Made by a program: the position numbers and the translations under genes. Shown one piece after another: positions 17,369-25,380 of a stretch of 64,000 nucleotides of DNA. How positions within the stretch are numbered: the first letter of the stretch is position 1; each line of letters opens with the position of its first letter. The stretch comes from Lachnospiraceae bacterium (lineage in GTDB: Bacteria; Bacillota; Clostridia; Lachnospirales; Lachnospiraceae): positions 1 to 64,000 of the forward strand of contig JAFQMS010000010.1 in assembly GCA_017396145.1 (NCBI GenBank). Direction: 5' to 3'. A model generated the notes under the pieces. The model was given only the letters and a program-made list of their open reading frames with translations. It was not told the DNA's origin and did not search any database.

Positions 17369-17454
17369 ATGAAATAAAAATGGCATCAGGATATGAATCC
17401 TGATGCCGCTTTGTCTACGGTCTGAGCATTCGAACCTTTGTCGAATGCTATTTT
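17369..17454 (+). terminator. Two hairpins after the ABC genes and a two-codon frame
   Basis: A perfect 11-base stem GGCATCAGGAT (17382-17407) has a four-base loop, and a second nine-base stem AGCATTCGA (17425-17449) leads into TTTTT. Just before them GGAGGAG precedes ATG-AAA-TAA (17369-17377), a good ribosome site with an immediate stop, perhaps what is left of a third gene. Confidence 0.75.
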
Positions 17455-17484
17455 TAAGTTTGCCAATATTGATTTACAGCAACA

Positions 17485-17913
17485 TTACTTCACAATCCTA
17501 TCGCCACCTGCAATTTCGCCCTTTTGAACACCGGACAGTAAAAGACCTACATTATCGCCTGCTTTGGCGCTGTCTAGTACCTTTCTAAACATCTCTATTG
17601 CACCTATTTGTGAAGTTATAGGACCGCCGGGAGTGAGAATTGTTACGGCGTCACCTTTATGTATGGTTCCGGCTTCAATTCGACCTACGGCTACAGTGCC
17701 TCTGCCTGTGAGATTGAATACATCCTCTATAGTCATTTCGAAGTTGTATTGTTGCTCCTGATAGTTGCCAGCTGATGGTGTATAACCTACATTGTCACTT
17801 TGATATGATGAATAGTCATCGCTACTGGTTGAAGAGTTGTAATTGTTGGAACTGTAGTATTCATCAGCAAGGCTTTGAGTTTCCTTTTTCTTAAATAAAT
17901 CAAATAATCCCAT
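17485..17913 (-). CDS. Stand-alone EF-Tu domain 2 protein
   Basis: The 142-residue product begins MGLFDLFKKKE, continues with about 45 residues rich in Ser, Tyr, Asn and Asp (low complexity), and then has one beta-barrel from about residue 57. The barrel reads FEMTIEDVFNLTGRGTVAVG, close to the EF-Tu domain 2 segment IEDVFTITGRGTVATGR. There is no GTPase domain and no domain 3. The ATG follows AAGGAGAA. Domain 2 of EF-Tu contacts the aminoacyl end of tRNA; the role of this free form is unknown. It is not a fragment of tuf, because the N-terminus is unrelated and the frame is intact. Confidence 0.75.
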   Translation of the reverse strand: MGLFDLFKKKETQSLADEYYSSNNYNSSTSSDDYSSYQSDNVGYTPSAGNYQEQQYNFEMTIEDVFNLTGRGTVAVGRIEAGTIHKGDAVTILTPGGPITSQIGAIEMFRKVLDSAKAGDNVGLLLSGVQKGEIAGGDRIVK

Positions 17914-18030
17914 ATCGGTTCTCCTTGTCTTTAATATGTTGTAAATAATTATTTTGGTTAGTATAGGTATCTGACAGCAAGTTGTTGGGATACAATGCTG
18001 TGATAAAACATCATGCTGTTAAATATTAAT

Positions 18031-18058
18031 ATACGACAAAAGAGAATAAAATGCTATA
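18031..18058 (+). repeat. 28-base repeat, copy upstream of the sigma fusion gene
   Basis: It begins ATACGACAAAAGA and ends GC-TATA, and matches 24 of 28 positions of a copy at 20644-20671. It lies in the gene-free stretch 17914-18256, which also holds a palindrome and a hairpin. Confidence 0.55.
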
Positions 18059-18081
18059 TAAACTATAGTGATAAAAAGTGA

Positions 18082-18099
18082 AAACAACTATAGTTGTTT
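18082..18099. promoter_or_regulatory. Perfect 18-base palindrome, possible operator
   Basis: AAACAACTATAGTTGTTT is a perfect dyad about 160 bases ahead of the sigma fusion gene. It lacks a loop or T-tract, so a protein-binding site is more likely than a terminator. The binding protein is unknown. Confidence 0.45.
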
Positions 18100-18159
18100 G
18101 AAAAACAAGTGATGGGGGTATATACTGTTGATAAATTTTATGAAATATAAAACTTTTTT

Positions 18160-18194
18160 CTAAACCCAATCGTTATATAGTTGATGGGGTTTAG
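18160..18194 (+). other. Leader hairpin ahead of the sigma fusion gene
   Basis: CTAAACCC pairs with GGGTTTAG across a 19-base interior that can extend the stem by ATC/GAT after one mismatch. T residues precede it and none follow on the plus strand, so it is not a simple terminator. It may be part of the mRNA leader. Confidence 0.35.
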
Positions 18195-18256
18195 AAATCG
18201 TACAAGAATAATAAAAATACTGACTATTGGGAAAATGGACAAGAAAGGAAGGAACT

Positions 18257-20542
18257 ATGACAACTAATGAAATGATTAAACTTGTAGAACGCGCTGCAAA
18301 GCGTGATAATGAGGCAATGGAGCAATTGTACAGTGAATGTTACAAAGAAGTGTATTTTGTGTGTAAGAAATATAGTTTAAATGACGCTGATGCTGAGGAT
18401 GTGACACAAGATACATTTATTCAGGCGTTTTCAAAACTGTCAACACTTGATAATGGAGGGAAATTCAAAGCATGGGTTACGAGGATTGCATCAAATAAAT
18501 GTCTTGATTTGCTGAAACATAACAATGTGTTAACCATTGACAGTTTGAGTAATGAAGATGAAGAACTTGTTGATATTCCGGATGCTGGTAAACAAACAGA
18601 GGAAATCGTTGTTGAAAATGAAGTAAGAGAGATTATTCTAGGTATGATGGAAAAACTTCCGGTGGAACAGAGAGTAACTTTGTTTATGTATTACTATCAG
18701 AATTATAGTATTAAGGAGATTGCCCTTGCATATGGTTGTTCCGAGAATACAGTAAAAAGTCGTTTGAATTATGCTAAGAAAACTATGCGCGGGGAAGCGG
18801 AGAAACTTGAGGACAAGGGCATTAAACTTAGAGTGGTGGCAGTATTACCATTTTTATATACCATTTATCAGAGTGAGATGGTGGCATTTGCATGCCAGAT
18901 ACCAGACTGCACCGCTTTATTAAGCAAGGTTATGGAAGGATATATGACAGGAGGAATAGAGACAGTGAGCAAAGTAGGTATAGTAAAAGGACTTGGAGTA
19001 AAAATAGCAGTGGGAGTAATTGGTGCTGTTGCAATAATTGGAGGTGTGATAGCAGCTATGACATTAGGTGGAGATGATAATTCGAAAATGGAGGCAACAA
19101 AAGCACCTTCTAATATTGTAAGTGAAAGTCCTGCAGATAGTGAGGATATAACAAATGAGGATGACAAAGAAACTGATAATCAGGAAAATACGGAGCCAGA
19201 CAAAAGACTAATTGAGTTTATGAAAAACTACGAAAACTATGTTAACGAACAGGTTGCGTGTAAGTTGTTTGGAAGCTTGTCTCTTCATTGCAATAATGAG
19301 GCAAAGGGGTCTGTAGAGCAAATACTATCTGAGAAATGTGACATGAGATATAATTTGTTTTCTACAGGTACTCTTACCCTGAGTACCGGGGGAGATATGG
19401 ATGACCAGTATAACAAGTTTGTAACATATGGTACGGATGGTCAACTTTATCTTTATGAGAAAAAAGAAAAGGATAGTGTCGATGGAAAAGACAGACCGAT
19501 TGAATCATTGAGTTATAATAAGTATACAAGAACACCAGTTGATAAACTTAATCTTGGACAGTTATGGCTCGATTTTGTAAATGAGAATATATCTAATCCT
19601 ACGGTTAGAGATATCGAGGAAAATGGTTCAACTAATCTATCGTTTACCATTACCCTTTCAGGTGAAGAGTTAGTTGAGATACTTAAGTACACATCAATTA
19701 TTGAGCATGCAAACTTTTACCTGCAATATAGTACAGATAAGAGATTTGTTGATTATACATATGATGTAAAGATTATAATGACTATTAATGATTTTTATAA
19801 TAATGAAATAATAGTAACATCAGATGAATTTGTAGAGGATTTAATAAAGGCGTATGCAATCAAAGATGGAAATGGCAATGCTGATAATTACACATTATCA
19901 GAGGATGAAGATAATTATTGGCAACAGATTAGAATGAAGTATCAGTTTTTTGATTATGAGGATGAGGTTTATTTTTATTATCCACGCTATATAGACGTGG
20001 AAGCGTCAGGAAACAATTTGCTGATAGATTTATATGACCAAAAAGATTCGCATTATGTATTGCTTCCACAAGAAATTCCTGGCTATGAGTTTTATGCATC
20101 AGATTTACTGAATACAAAATTTGTAGGAGTTTCCGGCGGGGATGTTACAAAGCGTATTGTTATTGATGATATGATAGGTATATCTGGTAAATATGGAATG
20201 GAAATGTCAGAAGAGGTGTTTAGATTTGTAGGTCATCCTAATGTATCCTCTGATGATTTTGTGGTTAATAATACAACAATAGGTGATCATAAGGTGTATT
20301 ACATATTAAATCAAGGATTTCTTGATGAGTCGGAAAGAACAGATAATGCTATGTTCTTGTATGCACAAGTTGAGTTTGATGTTTCAGAGGCTGATGGAGA
20401 TGTGGGTTATGTTTGCGTGGTTATAGAGTATACGGGTAAAGATGGCCTTCCGCCAACAGATGGTATGCTGGAAACATTAACACATATCGTAGAAGATATG
20501 GAGTATGTTCATCTTGATGGTCATTTTGCAAAGATAAAATAA
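18257..20542 (+). CDS. ECF-type sigma factor fused to a membrane anchor and outer domain
   Basis: The 761-residue protein starts at 18257 after AAGGAAGG; a TTG at 18227 lacks a site. Residues about 1-75 are sigma region 2 (DADAEDVTQDTFIQAF, FKAWVTRIASNKCLDLL). Residues about 125-180 are region 4 (LPVEQRVTLFMYYYQNYSIKEIA, CSENTVKSRLNYAKKTM). A hydrophobic stretch, one clear membrane helix at about 248-270 (IAVGVIGAVAIIGGVIAAM), an acidic Ser/Thr linker and about 450 residues of unassigned outer domain follow. The sigma factor is thus tethered in the membrane and needs proteolysis or a signal from outside to act (inference). There is no separate anti-sigma gene. Confidence 0.85.
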   Translation: MTTNEMIKLVERAAKRDNEAMEQLYSECYKEVYFVCKKYSLNDADAEDVTQDTFIQAFSKLSTLDNGGKFKAWVTRIASNKCLDLLKHNNVLTIDSLSNEDEELVDIPDAGKQTEEIVVENEVREIILGMMEKLPVEQRVTLFMYYYQNYSIKEIALAYGCSENTVKSRLNYAKKTMRGEAEKLEDKGIKLRVVAVLPFLYTIYQSEMVAFACQIPDCTALLSKVMEGYMTGGIETVSKVGIVKGLGVKIAVGVIGAVAIIGGVIAAMTLGGDDNSKMEATKAPSNIVSESPADSEDITNEDDKETDNQENTEPDKRLIEFMKNYENYVNEQVACKLFGSLSLHCNNEAKGSVEQILSEKCDMRYNLFSTGTLTLSTGGDMDDQYNKFVTYGTDGQLYLYEKKEKDSVDGKDRPIESLSYNKYTRTPVDKLNLGQLWLDFVNENISNPTVRDIEENGSTNLSFTITLSGEELVEILKYTSIIEHANFYLQYSTDKRFVDYTYDVKIIMTINDFYNNEIIVTSDEFVEDLIKAYAIKDGNGNADNYTLSEDEDNYWQQIRMKYQFFDYEDEVYFYYPRYIDVEASGNNLLIDLYDQKDSHYVLLPQEIPGYEFYASDLLNTKFVGVSGGDVTKRIVIDDMIGISGKYGMEMSEEVFRFVGHPNVSSDDFVVNNTTIGDHKVYYILNQGFLDESERTDNAMFLYAQVEFDVSEADGDVGYVCVVIEYTGKDGLPPTDGMLETLTHIVEDMEYVHLDGHFAKIK

Positions 20543-20563
20543 AAGAATGCATTATTGGAAAAG

Positions 20564-20596
20564 GACAGGGTTTAAAGTTTTTCTTCAAACCCTGTC
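20564..20596 (+). terminator. Terminator of the sigma fusion gene
   Basis: A ten-base stem GACAGGGTTT with its complement has a 13-base loop and is followed by TCTTAATTTT. The rest of the gap 20597-20896 holds the second 28-base repeat and AT-rich DNA with no further clear element. Confidence 0.7.
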
Positions 20597-20643
20597 TCTT
20601 AATTTTACAGTAGAAATATCCCCTGCAATCTAATGTAATCACT

Positions 20644-20671
20644 ATACGACAAAAGAAAACAAAAAGCCATA
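20644..20671 (+). repeat. 28-base repeat, copy downstream of the sigma fusion gene
   Basis: It matches 24 of 28 positions of 18031-18058, in the same orientation, and lies about 225 bases ahead of the nuclease gene at 20897. The two copies bracket the sigma gene. Confidence 0.55.
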
Positions 20672-20896
20672 GTAGAGTTGAAATATATTACAAATTTAAG
20701 TGAAATAAAAATATAACTTGTAAATAACCACAAACTGTGTTATATTATTCTAAATATAATTGTTGTATATACAAGAGAAGGGTGTTAAGTGTTAATAAGG
20801 ATAAAATACAAAGTGGGAAATAAAGATTATCGAATAATAGAAGGCTTCTCTCTATGTATATGTGATTGGAATACATAAGCAAAGTAGGAGGAGTCA

Positions 20897-21835
20897 ATGA
20901 GAGAGACGTACTTATCGAGAAAAGTTAAAGAAGCGGGATATGAAGCACAATATAATAATGTTGTAATTAATCTTTTAAAATCCAAGCATGTACTGGCTAA
21001 TATTTTAATAGGAACCATGAAGGAATTTAAAGGGTATACAGCGGAACAGGCAATTGCTGCTATCGAAGGAGAACCGAAGGTGCAGATTGCTCCAGTGGAG
21101 CCTGTTTTGAGAAGTAAGAAGAAGGCGGCTAAGCCAGAAGCCATTAGTGGAGAGGCAACAGACAGTATATTGGAAGGAACGGGGAGATTATGTTTTGACA
21201 TAAGATTTACCACATTTGCAGGTGAGCATGGCTCGGTAAAGTTGTTTGTTGATGTAGAAGCACAGAAAGATTATTATCCGGGATATGATCTTGTAACAAG
21301 AGGCGTTGTGTATGGAGCGAGAATGATTTCAGAGCAGATAGATACAGAATTCACAACAAAATGCTATGATGGTGTGAAGAAGGTATATTCTATATGGATA
21401 TGTCTTAATTGCCCTAAATATGTAGCGAACTCTATAGTGAAGTATAGTTTGAAGCCAGAAAATATATATGGAGCCTATTCAAAGGAAAACCGTTATGATA
21501 TTATGGATATAGTAATGATATATCTAAGTGAAGAGACCATAATGTCAGAGAATGAACTGATTGGAATGTTATCTACATTATTATCGGCCAAGATGGCGGC
21601 AGATAAGAAGAAAGATAGGTTAGAGAATAAGTATGGTCTTCCTATGACTAAGGATGTGGAAGAGGAGGTTAATCAGATGTGTAATTTAGGAGAAGGAATT
21701 GCAGAGAATGCCAGAAAAGAAGAAAGAATGAGGGTTATTACAACTATGATTCAAAACGGATGTACAGAGGATGTCATTCTTAAAGGTGGATTTGTTCAAG
21801 AAGAGATAGAGAAGGTCAAGGTGGAAATTAAGTGA
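20897..21835 (+). CDS. PD-(D/E)XK nuclease family transposase (Rpn/PDDEXK_2 type)
   Basis: The 312-residue protein has an ATG behind AGGAGG. The nuclease core is seen as CFDIRFTTF, then VKLFVDVEAQKDYYPGYDLVTRGVVYGARM, where D and E-x-Q are the usual PD-(D/E)XK residues of this family. A Lys/Ala-rich insertion (about 75-95) splits the domain, and the C-terminus is a charged helical region. Such genes are abundant in Lachnospiraceae; relatives include the E. coli RpnA recombination-promoting nucleases. No terminal inverted repeats were seen, so it is not shown to be mobile here. Confidence 0.8.
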   Translation: MRETYLSRKVKEAGYEAQYNNVVINLLKSKHVLANILIGTMKEFKGYTAEQAIAAIEGEPKVQIAPVEPVLRSKKKAAKPEAISGEATDSILEGTGRLCFDIRFTTFAGEHGSVKLFVDVEAQKDYYPGYDLVTRGVVYGARMISEQIDTEFTTKCYDGVKKVYSIWICLNCPKYVANSIVKYSLKPENIYGAYSKENRYDIMDIVMIYLSEETIMSENELIGMLSTLLSAKMAADKKKDRLENKYGLPMTKDVEEEVNQMCNLGEGIAENARKEERMRVITTMIQNGCTEDVILKGGFVQEEIEKVKVEIK

Positions 21836-21863
21836 TGGATTTAAAATCTGTAGAAATCTATGC

Positions 21864-21869
21864 TATAAT
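21864..21869 (+). promoter_or_regulatory. Extended -10 promoter of the GDPD gene
   Basis: TGCTATAAT about 55 bases ahead of the GDPD start; no clear -35. Confidence 0.5.
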
Positions 21870-21922
21870 ACTGTATGATATAAGGGATTAAATTAAGAAT
21901 CCAAATACTACAAGAATGAGAG

Positions 21923-22969
21923 ATGTTTATGAATACTAAATCAAAGACAATATTAAAGAAAACATTAATAATAGCAATATGCGTTGTTGTTGCTCTTGGG
22001 ATTATCTACATTGTGCTTGGCATGCTTCCAAGAAACAAGAATTATGAAAGTGATAATCCTATGATGAAGGAAGGGGATTTGCCAGTATTAATTGCTCATG
22101 GTGGCGGTAATAAAGAGTTCCCTGATAATACACTAGAAGCGTTTTATAATGCTTATAGTGTGGATAAGAATGTTATGATGGAGACAGATGTTAGCATTAC
22201 AAAGGACGGAGTTGTGATTCTTTCTCATGACACAACTTTGGACAGAAAGACTAATGTTACCGGTGAGATTGCGGATTGGAATTACAGCGATATGATTGAG
22301 CAGAAGGTAGACTTTGGCTATACCAATCCGGTGAATAGCCAAAAACGCCTAAGTGGTGACAGAGAACATTTTAAGGATGAGAACGGAGAGGAAAAATACC
22401 CTACAGATGTTACCTATCCTGAAGGTGTGCAACCGCGAGATGAGAAAGTTTTCCTTGCTACCACACTGGAGGAACTAATAGTTTCTTTTCCTGATAATAA
22501 AATAAATGTAGAGATTAAGCAGTCTGGAGATTTGGGGCTTAAGGCTTTGGCAGAGGTTGTAAGACTGTTAGAAGAGCACAATGCTTTTGGCAGGGTTGTA
22601 CTTGCAAGTTTCCATGATGAAATCTACGAGGAGTTACAAAGAATGCAAAAAGATGGAGAGGTTCCAGAAGAATTTATGTACTCTCCGGCTACCAAAGGTG
22701 CTACAAAGTATGTTATCTTACAACTTTTTAATCTTGATATGTTTTTTAAAGATGAGATGTGTGTGTTCCAACTTCCTATGAAGGAAAAGGGTATTAATCT
22801 GGCTACTAAAGGTTTTGTAAACACCGCTCATAAGCATAATTTGGCGGTGCATTATTGGACTATTAATGAAAAAGAAGATATGGAGCATTTAATTGATATC
22901 GGAGCGGATGGTATAATGACGGACTATCCACATCGTTTGAAAGAGGTTTACGAAACTTATGGAAAATAA
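21923..22969 (+). CDS. Membrane-anchored glycerophosphodiester phosphodiesterase
   Basis: The 348-residue protein has a basic N-terminus and one membrane helix at about residues 13-34, then a GDPD TIM barrel facing out: LIAHGGGNKEFPDNT (catalytic His), METDVSITKDGVVILSHD (metal ligands and second His), NVEIK, and DGIMTDYP at the end. It cleaves glycerophosphodiesters to glycerol-3-phosphate and an alcohol, or may act on teichoic acid. A second ATG two codons on (21929) is an alternative start. Its end overlaps the next gene by 11 bases. Confidence 0.85.
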   Translation: MFMNTKSKTILKKTLIIAICVVVALGIIYIVLGMLPRNKNYESDNPMMKEGDLPVLIAHGGGNKEFPDNTLEAFYNAYSVDKNVMMETDVSITKDGVVILSHDTTLDRKTNVTGEIADWNYSDMIEQKVDFGYTNPVNSQKRLSGDREHFKDENGEEKYPTDVTYPEGVQPRDEKVFLATTLEELIVSFPDNKINVEIKQSGDLGLKALAEVVRLLEEHNAFGRVVLASFHDEIYEELQRMQKDGEVPEEFMYSPATKGATKYVILQLFNLDMFFKDEMCVFQLPMKEKGINLATKGFVNTAHKHNLAVHYWTINEKEDMEHLIDIGADGIMTDYPHRLKEVYETYGK

Positions 22970-23507
22970 AGAACTTGTGCTTGAAAAAGGAAGACCAAAG
23001 GATGTGAGTGGCAGGCTCGATAAAGAGATAAGGGTGTATGATTTGCTAGATAGCCTTGGTATAGAATATGAAAGAGTTGACCACGATAAGGCAGATACCA
23101 TGGAAGAGTGCCAAAGGGTTGATGAAGCCTTAAAAGCGACTATATGTAAGAATCTTTTTCTGTGTAATGCTGCAAGAAAGAAGTTTTATCTGCTAATGAT
23201 TGTGGGTGACAAGAAGTTTGTTACTAAAGATATCTCGGCACAGATTGGGAGTTCAAGATTATCTTTTGCTCCTGCTGAATACATGGAAAAATATCTTGAT
23301 ATCACACCCGGCTCTGTGAGTGTGCTGGGACTTATGAATGATAAGGATAATGTGGTAAATCTTATAATTGATAAGGATTTGCTGGCTGGAGAATATATAG
23401 GATGTCATCCTTGTATTAATACATCCAGTTTAAAACTTAAGACCAAGGATTTGATTGAGAAGATTATTCCGGCTATGAATCATGAAGTAAGATATGTAGA
23501 ATTATAA
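22959..23507 (+). CDS. YbaK/ProX-type aminoacyl-tRNA editing protein
   Basis: The 182-residue protein overlaps the GDPD gene by 11 bases, so translation is coupled. It has the editing-domain features: the substrate-facing LGIEYERVDH start, CKNLFLCNAARKKFYLLMI, SRLSFAPAEYMEKYL, TPGSVSVLGLMNDKDNVV and a GCHPCINTSSL segment. This is the PrdX/ProXp group that removes Ala mis-attached to tRNA-Pro in trans (family knowledge). Archaeal-type ProRS, present in this genome at 47.5 kb, usually lacks the bacterial INS editing domain, which would fit a free-standing editor. Confidence 0.85.
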   Translation: MENKELVLEKGRPKDVSGRLDKEIRVYDLLDSLGIEYERVDHDKADTMEECQRVDEALKATICKNLFLCNAARKKFYLLMIVGDKKFVTKDISAQIGSSRLSFAPAEYMEKYLDITPGSVSVLGLMNDKDNVVNLIIDKDLLAGEYIGCHPCINTSSLKLKTKDLIEKIIPAMNHEVRYVEL

Positions 23508-23512
23508 TGTAA

Positions 23513-23541
23513 AAACCTCTAGTTTTGTAACTGGAGGTTTT
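23513..23541 (+). terminator. Terminator shared by the YbaK-type gene and queT
   Basis: A 12-base stem AAACCTCTAGTT with its complement (one T-G pair) is flanked by A and T tracts on both sides, so it can act in both directions between convergent genes. Confidence 0.8.
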
Positions 23542-23558
23542 TGTATAGTAACAAGTAA

Positions 23559-24041
23559 TTAATTAAAAAGGTGAAATTTTTTTCTAATGGTTTTTCTTAA
23601 AAAGCATCCCAATACGCCACAACTGATTGCTTCCCCAAGACCCACAGTTAGCATCATAAAAGGAAATGGCAGTGAAAGACCGTATCCGTATCTAAGTACA
23701 AAGGGTACTATAATGGCATTGCTTACAACAGGTGGTATAAAAGGAGTAATTTTGCCCTTTCGCAGGATTCTTGTACCAAAAGCGCCAAGTGCTGTAGCAA
23801 TACTGCCTAAAACTATGTCGATAAAACAACATCCAGTTAAGAGGTTGCTTAAAAGACAGCCTATAAACAAGCCGGGTATGGCAGCAGGTGTGAAAACCGG
23901 AAGGATGGTTAGGGATTCGGAAAGGCGTATTTGAATATTGCCGTTGGCCAACCCAAGCATGTTAGATGCATAAGTTAGAACAACATAAAGAGCAGCAATC
24001 ATAGCTGCCAGAGTTAAAGAAAATGTTTTTGTTTTTCTCAT
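23559..24041 (-). CDS. queT: QueT family queuosine-precursor transporter (ECF S component)
   Basis: The 160-residue membrane protein starts at 24041, directly after AGGAG; a longer frame from 24092 would run through the riboswitch and was rejected. About five or six helices are visible, with the QueT motif AASNMLGLANGNIQIRLSESL near the start and IPGLFIGCLLSNLLTG following. It brings a queuosine precursor such as preQ1 into the cell with the shared ECF module, which is not in this window. The identity is supported by the preQ1-like leader. Confidence 0.88.
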   Translation of the reverse strand: MRKTKTFSLTLAAMIAALYVVLTYASNMLGLANGNIQIRLSESLTILPVFTPAAIPGLFIGCLLSNLLTGCCFIDIVLGSIATALGAFGTRILRKGKITPFIPPVVSNAIIVPFVLRYGYGLSLPFPFMMLTVGLGEAISCGVLGCFLRKTIRKKFHLFN

Positions 24042-24050
24042 GGTATAATT

Positions 24051-24093
24051 CTCCTGTAGTTTTGTTTTAAGTGAGGAAGGTTTCGAACTCACT
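24051..24093 (-). ncRNA. Candidate preQ1 class I riboswitch
   Basis: On the minus strand a six-base stem AGTGAG/CTCACT encloses the 12-base loop TTCGAAACCTTC, which ends in C immediately before the 3' arm, as does the preQ1-pairing C of class I. The A-rich tail TTAAAACAAAACTA runs straight into the AGGAG of queT. This layout matches class I riboswitches that act by hiding the ribosome site. The second pseudoknot stem is not obvious (only CCT with AGG), which lowers confidence. Confidence 0.55.
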
Positions 24094-24104
24094 GACAGTT
24101 AGAA

Positions 24105-24133
24105 AGTCTATCATGAGAAAGTAGAAAAAGCAA
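24105..24133 (-). promoter_or_regulatory. Weak promoter of queT
   Basis: On the minus strand TTGCTT, a 17-base spacer and TAGACT would start the transcript a few bases before the riboswitch stem. Confidence 0.35.
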
Positions 24134-24240
24134 GGGTTTTGTGATAGAATAATATATGTATGTTTTGGATTTGAGGATTTAAAATATACCAAGAATGGAT
24201 GGGGACTTTGTCGAAAAATATGGGATGCGAGGTGTGTAAA

Positions 24241-25335
24241 ATGGAGTTTATTCATATATCAGATGTGCATTTTGGAATGGAATTAAAACATGGTGGAAAG
24301 GGCGTTATTAGGGATGCTCTTTTGGAAGTGGTAGATGTGTGCAATCAAAGAGGAAGCGATTTGCTGCTTGTATCAGGTGATTTGTTTCATTCAATTCCAG
24401 ATATAAAACAACTAAAAGAGATAGATTATATATTTTCTAAATTGTTGTACACTAAGACTGTTATTATTGCAGGAAATCACGATTATATGGCGAGGGGAGG
24501 AGTATATGAAGATTATCAGTTTGAAAGTAATACTTATGTAATTAAAGGCGATAATGAATGTGTAAAGGGGGAAGTTCTTGGAATTAATGCGGATATTTAT
24601 GGGGTGAGTTATAGTGGGATGTATATGAAGGAGAAAAAAGATAAGGAATACTTTGAAAGTAAATACGAACTTGATGCCGACAAGGTGAACATTTTGTTGC
24701 TTCATGGCGGAACTAAAGACCAGTTAGATATAGATTTTAGAGCGTTCGTAGATAGTAAGTTTGATTATGTGGCACTGGGGCATATTCATAAAAGAGATAT
24801 GCTAGGAGATAATGTGGCTTACGCAGGGAGTCTTGTGGCTTTAGACCACACAGAAACAGGAGAGCATGGATTTGTTGTGGGAAACGTGGATGAAATGTCT
24901 TCATACCCAGGAAAAAGAACTAAACTTGTGTTTGTTAATGGTAAAAGTAGAAAATACGAAGATGTAACTATAGAATTAAATCAATACATGACAACTTTAG
25001 GCATAAAAGAGCGAATAATTAGCAGATTATGCGATGATAATACATGTTATACTCTACGATTCACAGGAATATGCACACATGGAAAAGTGGTTTTTGATGA
25101 AGAAGTACAAAAAGATGCGTTAAATCTTCGAGAACTGCTGGAAGGTGAGCCTGCTTTTGAAAAGATAGTTGGAGTTGTAGATGCAACAAGAACTTTTGTA
25201 GATATTAATGAGATTTACTTGGATAATACGGATAATATAATAGGCCAGTTTATAAGTAGTGTTCATTCTTTAGAAGAAGATGAAGATATGAAGGAACTAG
25301 TGATGGAATATGGTATTTTAGCATTGATGGAGTAA
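24241..25335 (+). CDS. SbcD/YhaO-like DNA repair metallophosphoesterase
   Basis: The 364-residue protein starts at 24241, giving MEFIHISDVHFGM; an in-frame start at 24199 would add 14 residues without support. Calcineurin-type motifs: DVHFG, GDLFH, GNHDY, LLHGG and GHIHKRD. A C-terminal domain of about 130 residues follows, as in Mre11/SbcD. It forms a pair with the following coiled-coil ATPase, like YhaO-YhaN of Bacillus. Expected activity: nuclease at DNA ends. Confidence 0.85.
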   Translation: MEFIHISDVHFGMELKHGGKGVIRDALLEVVDVCNQRGSDLLLVSGDLFHSIPDIKQLKEIDYIFSKLLYTKTVIIAGNHDYMARGGVYEDYQFESNTYVIKGDNECVKGEVLGINADIYGVSYSGMYMKEKKDKEYFESKYELDADKVNILLLHGGTKDQLDIDFRAFVDSKFDYVALGHIHKRDMLGDNVAYAGSLVALDHTETGEHGFVVGNVDEMSSYPGKRTKLVFVNGKSRKYEDVTIELNQYMTTLGIKERIISRLCDDNTCYTLRFTGICTHGKVVFDEEVQKDALNLRELLEGEPAFEKIVGVVDATRTFVDINEIYLDNTDNIIGQFISSVHSLEEDEDMKELVMEYGILALME

Positions 25336-25380
25336 ATAAGTATCTGCATCTGTAATATAGTGCAGCGTGAAAGGAATTAT

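Noticed and set aside
17485..17913. Fragment of a degraded tuf gene
   Set aside because: The frame is intact, has its own ribosome site and an unrelated N-terminus.
20897..21835. Complete mobile element around the PD-(D/E)XK gene
   Set aside because: No inverted repeats or target duplications were found at its sides; the 28-base repeats enclose the sigma gene instead.
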